From Bacteroidales bacterium (GTDB lineage Bacteria; Bacteroidota; Bacteroidia; Bacteroidales; ML635J-15), in the NCBI GenBank assembly GCA_028696755.1, contig JAQVGK010000067.1, forward strand, positions 1 through 10,732: a stretch of DNA of 10,732 bases. Direction: 5' to 3'. The notes under the pieces are model-generated. The model was not told the origin of the DNA, searched no databases, and worked only from the letters and a program-made list of their open reading frames with translations. The first letter of the stretch is position 1; every line of letters starts with the position of its first letter. This document shows positions 6,814 to 10,732 of this stretch, piece after piece. Both the position numbers and the translations under genes were made by a program.

Positions 6814-6841
6814 GATAAGGAGTGAAATAACACAAACCAAA
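6810..6841 (-). promoter_or_regulatory. Bacteroidota-type promoter for the tetR-transporter run
   Basis: On the minus strand a -7 element TATCTTTG (6817-6810) matches TAnnTTTG fully. A TTTG at 6841-6838 lies 20 bp upstream, which fits the -33 element of Bacteroidota housekeeping promoters. The start point would fall inside the TetR operator palindrome, so a bound repressor would block initiation. The leader to the ATG at 6780 would be roughly 25 bases. Confidence 0.7.
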
Positions 6842-7040
6842 TTTTTTTAGGTTTTTTTAACAAAAAAATTTACGATATCACTAATACCTATAAGAAAAAA
6901 GGCGATTCTATTGAACCGTTCGCATAAGATAATAATATTTTTCAGCCGCCGATTCTCATTTACTCACCGAGAAAATTTGTAGTTTTACATTAAAACTGTT
7001 TCCCAATTGCATGTTTTTAATTTTGTTTGAAGAAAAAAAA
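6842..7040. other. Divergent intergenic region, no gene seen
   Basis: About 200 bp separate the tetR promoter from the first oxidoreductase gene. It is AT-rich and contains a 10-bp inverted repeat of A and T only (6839-6848 with 6862-6871) that is probably compositional. A TAGTTTTA near 6979-6986 resembles the TAnnTTTG -7 element in seven of eight positions and could drive the oxidoreductase pair, but I find no -33 element at the right distance. No small gene or RNA is recognisable. Confidence 0.4.
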
Positions 7041-7595
7041 ATGAAAATTACAATTCTAAACGGCGAAAATCGCCGACAGAGCAATTCATTGTCAGCATTT
7101 CTTTCCGATTTTACTCTTGAATCGTCAAGATTAGAAAACCCAGTTCACATCTTTAATTTATCAGAAATGAATTTAAAGTTCTGTACTGGTTGCTGGTCAT
7201 GTTGGACAAAAACTCCCGGAGTTTGTTCGCAGCAAGACAATGCAGAAATAATTTTCAAAGAAGTAATCAATTCCGACTTATTGATTTTTGCTTCACCAAT
7301 AATTGCCGGATTTACCAGTGCAGAGTTAAAAAAAATCACCGACAGACTTATTGTTTTGATTCATCCATATATCCAAATCAGAAATAACGAATGTCACCAT
7401 CAAAAAAGATACGAAAAGTATCCGAACATTGGATTGATACTGGAACTTGGAGAAAACACAGATGAAGAGGATATCCAAATAACAACTGATATTTATAAAC
7501 GTCTTGCTTTAAACTTTCACTCCGAATTAAAATTTGTGATTAAAACAGATAAAACAAACTCAAAACAAGCAGCACATGAGATTATTAATTATTAA
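7041..7595 (+). CDS. Flavodoxin-fold NAD(P)H-dependent FMN reductase-like protein
   Basis: The protein has 184 residues from ATG 7041. It begins MKITILNGENRRQSNS, a beta strand followed by the phosphate-binding loop of the flavodoxin/NADPH-dependent FMN reductase fold (residues 8-16). In the middle it has FCTGCWSCWTKTPGVCSQQDN (residues 47-66), the cysteine-bearing loop of the iron-sulfur-flavoprotein-like/FMN_red group. LLIFASPIIAGFTSAELKKITDR (80-102) is the second flavin-contacting loop and following helix. A start at 7011 would add MFLILFEEKK. I prefer 7041 because the fold begins directly there and A-rich bases precede it. It is divergent from tetR and overlaps the next gene by 20 bp. 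The predicted role is electron transfer from NAD(P)H to flavin, quinone or another acceptor. The substrate is unknown. Confidence 0.83.
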   Translation: MKITILNGENRRQSNSLSAFLSDFTLESSRLENPVHIFNLSEMNLKFCTGCWSCWTKTPGVCSQQDNAEIIFKEVINSDLLIFASPIIAGFTSAELKKITDRLIVLIHPYIQIRNNECHHQKRYEKYPNIGLILELGENTDEEDIQITTDIYKRLALNFHSELKFVIKTDKTNSKQAAHEIINY

Positions 7596-8238
7596 TGGCT
7601 CTCCAAGAGGAGTAAAAAGCAATTCGGCAATTTTAATAAATCAGTTTTTAGATGGTTTTAATTCAAAAGCTAAACAAGTTGCTGAGCTTATCTTTTTAGC
7701 TAAAAAAAGCGATAAAGAAATAGCCGAAGTTAAAATTAAAGAGTCAGATGCAATATTATTGATATTCCCCCTTTATACCGATTGTATGCCAGGTATAGTT
7801 TTACAGTTTTTCGAAGAAATAATTTCGACCGATTATTTGAATGGGAAAAAGCTTGGTTTCATCGTTCAATCTGGGTTTCACGAAGCAAAACAATCTGTAT
7901 ATGTGGAAAGATATCTCGAGAAGTTTGCTAAGCGCAATAAAGCAAACTATCTTGGAACTGTGATAAAAGGCGGAGTTGAAGGAATACAGGTTCAGCCTGC
8001 GTCGATGACAAAGAAACTATACGAGAGTTTTCGAATGCTTGGCGAAAAGTTCGCAGAGACAAATAGTTTTGATCCGATAATAAAAGCCCGACTTTTGCAC
8101 AGATTTGAATTTAAAGGAGCAAGTCTTGTATCATTAAAAATAATTTCCAAAACTGGAATTTTCAATATGTATTGGAATTCGCAATTGAAAAAGAATAATG
8201 CATACCATCTTAAAAATGCACAACCTTATAAAACCTAA
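7576..8238 (+). CDS. Second flavodoxin-fold NAD(P)H-dependent oxidoreductase-like protein
   Basis: The protein has 220 residues. MRLLIINGSPRGVKSNS carries the standard FMN phosphate-binding loop of the NADPH-dependent FMN reductase/flavodoxin-like family (residues 8-17). DAILLIFPLYTDCMPGIVLQFFE (59-80) is the second flavin-binding segment. KKLGFIVQSGF (91-101) gives the next core strand. It lacks the CxGCxxC loop of its neighbour, and its C-terminal part (about 165-220, lysine- and asparagine-rich) is less typical of the fold. The ATG lies inside the end of the upstream gene in another frame (20-bp overlap), so the two are probably translated together and may act as a pair. The stop codon overlaps that of the convergent ComF gene. 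Confidence 0.8.
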   Translation: MRLLIINGSPRGVKSNSAILINQFLDGFNSKAKQVAELIFLAKKSDKEIAEVKIKESDAILLIFPLYTDCMPGIVLQFFEEIISTDYLNGKKLGFIVQSGFHEAKQSVYVERYLEKFAKRNKANYLGTVIKGGVEGIQVQPASMTKKLYESFRMLGEKFAETNSFDPIIKARLLHRFEFKGASLVSLKIISKTGIFNMYWNSQLKKNNAYHLKNAQPYKT

Positions 8239-8930
8239 GCTTGTGCCAATACTGCAATACTTAACTTAAGTCCTTTTACTCCGAGTAATATTTCGCCGCA
8301 AGCCTCTAATGTTGCACCAGTTGTAACTACGTCATCAACAAGCATCACGTGTTTATTTTCGAGCTGTTTTGGATCATTTACCACAAACTTACCCGAAACA
8401 TTTTTCCACCTTTCTTCTTTGGTCATCTTGGTTTGTGTGGTAGTTTCCTTAGCTCTTACAAGATTTTCGACAATCATTGGGATTTTGGTAACCTTCGAAA
8501 TTCCCTCCCCAATCATTTCGCTCTGATTATACCCACGCTGCTTTTTGCGTTTTGGGTGAAGTGGAACGGGAATAATAAAATCTATATCTCCAAAGTTCTT
8601 TGATTTTAGCATTTCGGCTCCTAACTCTTTGCCAAGCAAAACTCCAATCTCTGGTTTATTTTTGTATTTCAGACTATGTAAAAGCTTTCTAAATCGGCTC
8701 CCTTTATGAAAGGTAAACAAAGCCGTCCCATGTTCAATTTTTATTCGACCTGTAAAAAGACTTGTAACCGGGTTATCGGAAAATGCACAAAAATCGGTAC
8801 GCGGCAGTTCGTATAAACAAGTAAAACAAACAGGATTTTCGTTCTTGTTTAATGCTGCGCCACAAGCCTCGCAGGTATGCGGGAAGAATAAAAACCAAAA
8901 GTCTTCGAAATATTGAATAAGTTTTTTCAA
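8235..8930 (-). CDS. comF: ComF family protein (phosphoribosyltransferase fold)
   Basis: The protein has 231 residues, normal for ComF/GntX. An N-terminal zinc-ribbon-like part has two CxxC pairs (Cys20/Cys23 and Cys35/Cys38). The family motif PVPLHPKRKKQRGYNQSE spans residues 121-138. The PRPP-binding loop VMLVDDVVTTGAT lies at 195-207. ComF is linked to DNA uptake in naturally competent bacteria, but orthologues are widespread and the biochemical role here is open. The start codon appears to be TTG (8930-8928): an in-frame TAA lies two codons upstream, and the next methionine comes only after the zinc-ribbon and much of the domain. A TAnnTTTG promoter sits just upstream. The last bases overlap the stop codon of the convergent oxidoreductase gene by four bases. 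Confidence 0.9.
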   Translation of the reverse strand: MKKLIQYFEDFWFLFFPHTCEACGAALNKNENPVCFTCLYELPRTDFCAFSDNPVTSLFTGRIKIEHGTALFTFHKGSRFRKLLHSLKYKNKPEIGVLLGKELGAEMLKSKNFGDIDFIIPVPLHPKRKKQRGYNQSEMIGEGISKVTKIPMIVENLVRAKETTTQTKMTKEERWKNVSGKFVVNDPKQLENKHVMLVDDVVTTGATLEACGEILLGVKGLKLSIAVLAQA

Positions 8931-8947
8931 GGTTTAAAGATTGATTT

Positions 8948-8980
8948 CAAAAATACAAAAATTTTAAATTCATTTATCAA
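8948..8980 (-). promoter_or_regulatory. Bacteroidota-type promoter for the ComF gene
   Basis: On the minus strand a -7 element TATTTTTG (8955-8948) matches TAnnTTTG. A TTG (8980-8978) lies 22 bp upstream, within the range seen for the -33 element. The start point would fall about 10 bases before the TTG start codon at 8930, so the leader is very short. That agrees with TTG being the real start. Confidence 0.55.
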
Positions 8981-9042
8981 TCACGTGGATTTTTCATAAT
9001 TCGGGCATCCGCTAATAAAATTAACTTTTTAAAACTCCCAGT

Positions 9043-10732
9043 ATGAAAACAAAAGTCTTTTTACCCGCAATTGCTCTCTTAATGATGAGCTACTCCCTGC
9101 TTGCAGGGACTGTTTCTGGAACAGTAACCGATGCAAGCAATGGAGATCCTATGCCGTTTGCAAATATTAAAATAGAAATAGACGGAATAGTGATTAATGG
9201 AACATGTACTGATTTTGAGGGAAAATTTAGAGTAATTAATGTCGCAGCAGGAACATACGATATTGTTGTTAATTACATTGGATATGCAGAATACAGACTA
9301 AAAAAAATCGTTGTTTCTGAGTCATTAGAAACAATACTCGAAATCAAATTAGAGCAATCTTCGGAAATTCTAGGTGAGGTCGAAATCGTTGATTACAGAG
9401 TTCCTCTGATAAGTAAAGATGAAGTATACTGCTGCAAAATATCAAATATACAATCAACATCAATTAGAGGAAGCAGAAATAATTCCAATTCCTACAAAGA
9501 ACCAAACACCGAATCTTACGCCTACATTTCCGAGAATGGATTTAAAAAGTCGCGCAAAGAGCCACTTTCAACATTTTCGATAGATGTTGATCGCGCAGCA
9601 TACTCTAACGTGCGTAGATTTATAAACAGCTCGCAAATGCCAAATGTTGATGCTGTTAGAATTGAGGAAATGATAAACTACTTTGATTATAATTATGGAA
9701 CGCCAGAAAATGGAGAACCTTTTGCAACACATCTCGAAATCGGGGATTGCCCGTGGAATCCAGAAAATAAACTCTTGCTGATTGGAATACAGGGAGAAAA
9801 AGTTTCGGAGGAAAAGATTCCACCATGTAATCTTGTGTTTTTAATCGATGTTTCAGGTTCGATGAGTGATGAAAACAAGCTTCCTCTTCTTAAAAAATCC
9901 TTCAAATATTTAATTGATCAGCTAAGGCCGGAAGATCGAGTTTCGATAGTTGTTTATGCGGGGGCTGCAGGATGTGTGCTACCTTCAACATCAGGAAAAA
10001 ATAAAGTTGAGATAATGGCTGCGATTGACAAATTACAATCGGGTGGCTCAACTGCGGGCGGACAAGGAATTGTTCTTGCCTACGATATTGCTGTAAAAAA
10101 CTTTATCGAAGGTGGTAACAACAGAGTTATTCTCGCAACCGACGGAGATTTTAATGTTGGTGTTAGCAGCGACTCTGAGCTCGAACGACTGATTGAGAAA
10201 AAAAGAGAAAGCGGAGTTTATCTCACAATTCTGGGTTTTGGAACAGGAAATTATAAAGATTCTAAAATGGAAGGCCTTTCTAACAAAGGAAATGGGAATT
10301 ATGCTTACATTGATAATATCCTAGAGGCTAAAAAAGTTTTTGGAAAAGAATTGTGGGGAACACTGTACACTATTGCCAAAGATGTTAAAATTCAAATCGA
10401 GTTTAATCCCGGAATTGTGAAAGAGTACAGACTTATTGGTTACGAAAACCGAATGCTCGAAAACGAGGATTTCAATAATGATAAAAAAGATGCCGGCGAA
10501 ATCGGTTCTGGTCATACAGTTACGGCTATTTATGAACTTGTATTGATTAACGATGACAAAAACTCTGAGGATGTTGATCCTTTAAAATATCAAAAGTCAG
10601 AGATTGTCGAAAGCAGTGATGTTGCCACCCTGAAAATAAGATATAAAGAACCAGATCAAAGTAAGAGTAAGCTGTTAACTACCATAATTAGCAAAAACGA
10701 CTTGAATACAACAGAATTATCTGATAACTTTA
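9043..10732 (+). CDS. Secreted vWA-domain protein, YfbK-like, with N-terminal carboxypeptidase-regulatory-like domain (partial at right edge)
   Basis: The frame stays open from ATG 9043 to the edge, giving 563 residues. The order is: a signal peptide (residues 1-21, MKTKV, a hydrophobic core, then SLLAG); a carboxypeptidase-regulatory/CNA-B-like beta domain (about 22-105, GTVTDASNGDPMPFANI and FEGKFRV..VAAGTYDI); a low-complexity Ser/Asn linker (about 125-160); the von Willebrand N-terminal domain (173-225, EPLSTFSIDVDRAAYSNVRR); a vWA domain with a complete MIDAS (Asp269, Ser271, Ser273 in DVSGS; Thr337; Asp367 in ATDGDFN); and the start of the YfbK C-terminal domain (from about 427, with FGKELWGTLYTIAKDVK and EDFNNDKKDAGEIGSGHTVT). 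The MIDAS should bind a divalent metal and a protein partner. Only the last part of the C-terminal domain is missing. It is divergent from ComF, and its promoter is not evident to me. Confidence 0.92.
   Translation, partial: MKTKVFLPAIALLMMSYSLLAGTVSGTVTDASNGDPMPFANIKIEIDGIVINGTCTDFEGKFRVINVAAGTYDIVVNYIGYAEYRLKKIVVSESLETILEIKLEQSSEILGEVEIVDYRVPLISKDEVYCCKISNIQSTSIRGSRNNSNSYKEPNTESYAYISENGFKKSRKEPLSTFSIDVDRAAYSNVRRFINSSQMPNVDAVRIEEMINYFDYNYGTPENGEPFATHLEIGDCPWNPENKLLLIGIQGEKVSEEKIPPCNLVFLIDVSGSMSDENKLPLLKKSFKYLIDQLRPEDRVSIVVYAGAAGCVLPSTSGKNKVEIMAAIDKLQSGGSTAGGQGIVLAYDIAVKNFIEGGNNRVILATDGDFNVGVSSDSELERLIEKKRESGVYLTILGFGTGNYKDSKMEGLSNKGNGNYAYIDNILEAKKVFGKELWGTLYTIAKDVKIQIEFNPGIVKEYRLIGYENRMLENEDFNNDKKDAGEIGSGHTVTAIYELVLINDDKNSEDVDPLKYQKSEIVESSDVATLKIRYKEPDQSKSKLLTTIISKNDLNTTELSDNF

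Noticed and set aside
6781..6840. Longer tetR start adding 20 residues
   Set aside because: It would place the perfect TAnnTTTG element and the operator palindrome inside the coding region, and the extra residues do not look like a TetR N-terminus.
6839..6871. 10-bp inverted repeat of A and T upstream of tetR, as a terminator
   Set aside because: It lies between two divergent genes where no transcript should end, and it has no G-C pairs. It is probably base composition.
7011..7040. Earlier start of the first oxidoreductase
   Set aside because: It adds MFLILFEEKK before the first strand of the fold. The methionine at 7041 directly begins the fold and follows A-rich bases.
9693..9905. Minus-strand open frame inside the vWA gene
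   Set aside because: It lies opposite a strongly conserved part of the vWA domain, and its translation has no recognisable features.

Overview
The window reads as Bacteroidota chromosome, probably from the Bacteroidales/Marinilabiliales side (lineage is inference). Support: AT-rich intergenic DNA, TAnnTTTG-type -7 promoter elements, a piece of a type IX secretion (T9SS) C-terminal domain at the left edge, and a YfbK-like von Willebrand protein with an N-terminal carboxypeptidase-regulatory-like domain, which is a typical Bacteroidota architecture. No rRNA, tRNA, CRISPR array or intact insertion sequence was seen.

Left two thirds (about 6.8 kb down to 178, minus strand). One co-oriented run of genes: a TetR-family regulator (6780-6178), a periplasmic LolA-like protein (6170-5424), two FtsX/MacB-fold permeases (5334-4117 and 4105-2882), a LolD/MacB-type ATPase (2537-1854), an orphan truncated Bro-N domain gene (1776-1447), and a predicted outer-membrane beta-barrel protein (1356-178). 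Without the Bro-N gene, this gives one candidate part for each envelope layer: an inner-membrane ABC motor, a periplasmic hydrophobic-cargo carrier and an outer-membrane barrel. A TetR repressor heads the run, and its predicted operator lies on the predicted promoter. I read it as a dedicated, inducible Lol-like system that moves a lipid or lipoprotein, or extracts a toxic amphiphile. The cargo is unknown.

The run is broken up by non-coding structure. A 344-bp gap between permease B and the ATPase carries degenerate 9-bp GTGCCTARA-like tandem units in inverted orientation around an AT-rich core. An 89-bp gap between the LolA-like gene and permease A carries a long imperfect palindrome. The Bro-N fragment sits between the ATPase and the barrel. 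At the extreme left is an apparent remnant of a T9SS C-terminal domain without an intact reading frame.

Right third. Divergent from tetR, two overlapping flavodoxin-fold, FMN-reductase-like genes (7041-7595 and 7576-8238) run on the plus strand. The second converges on a ComF-family gene (8930-8235, minus), and the two stop codons overlap. ComF appears to start at TTG just below a good promoter. Divergent from ComF, a secreted vWA-domain protein starts at 9043 and runs off the right edge.
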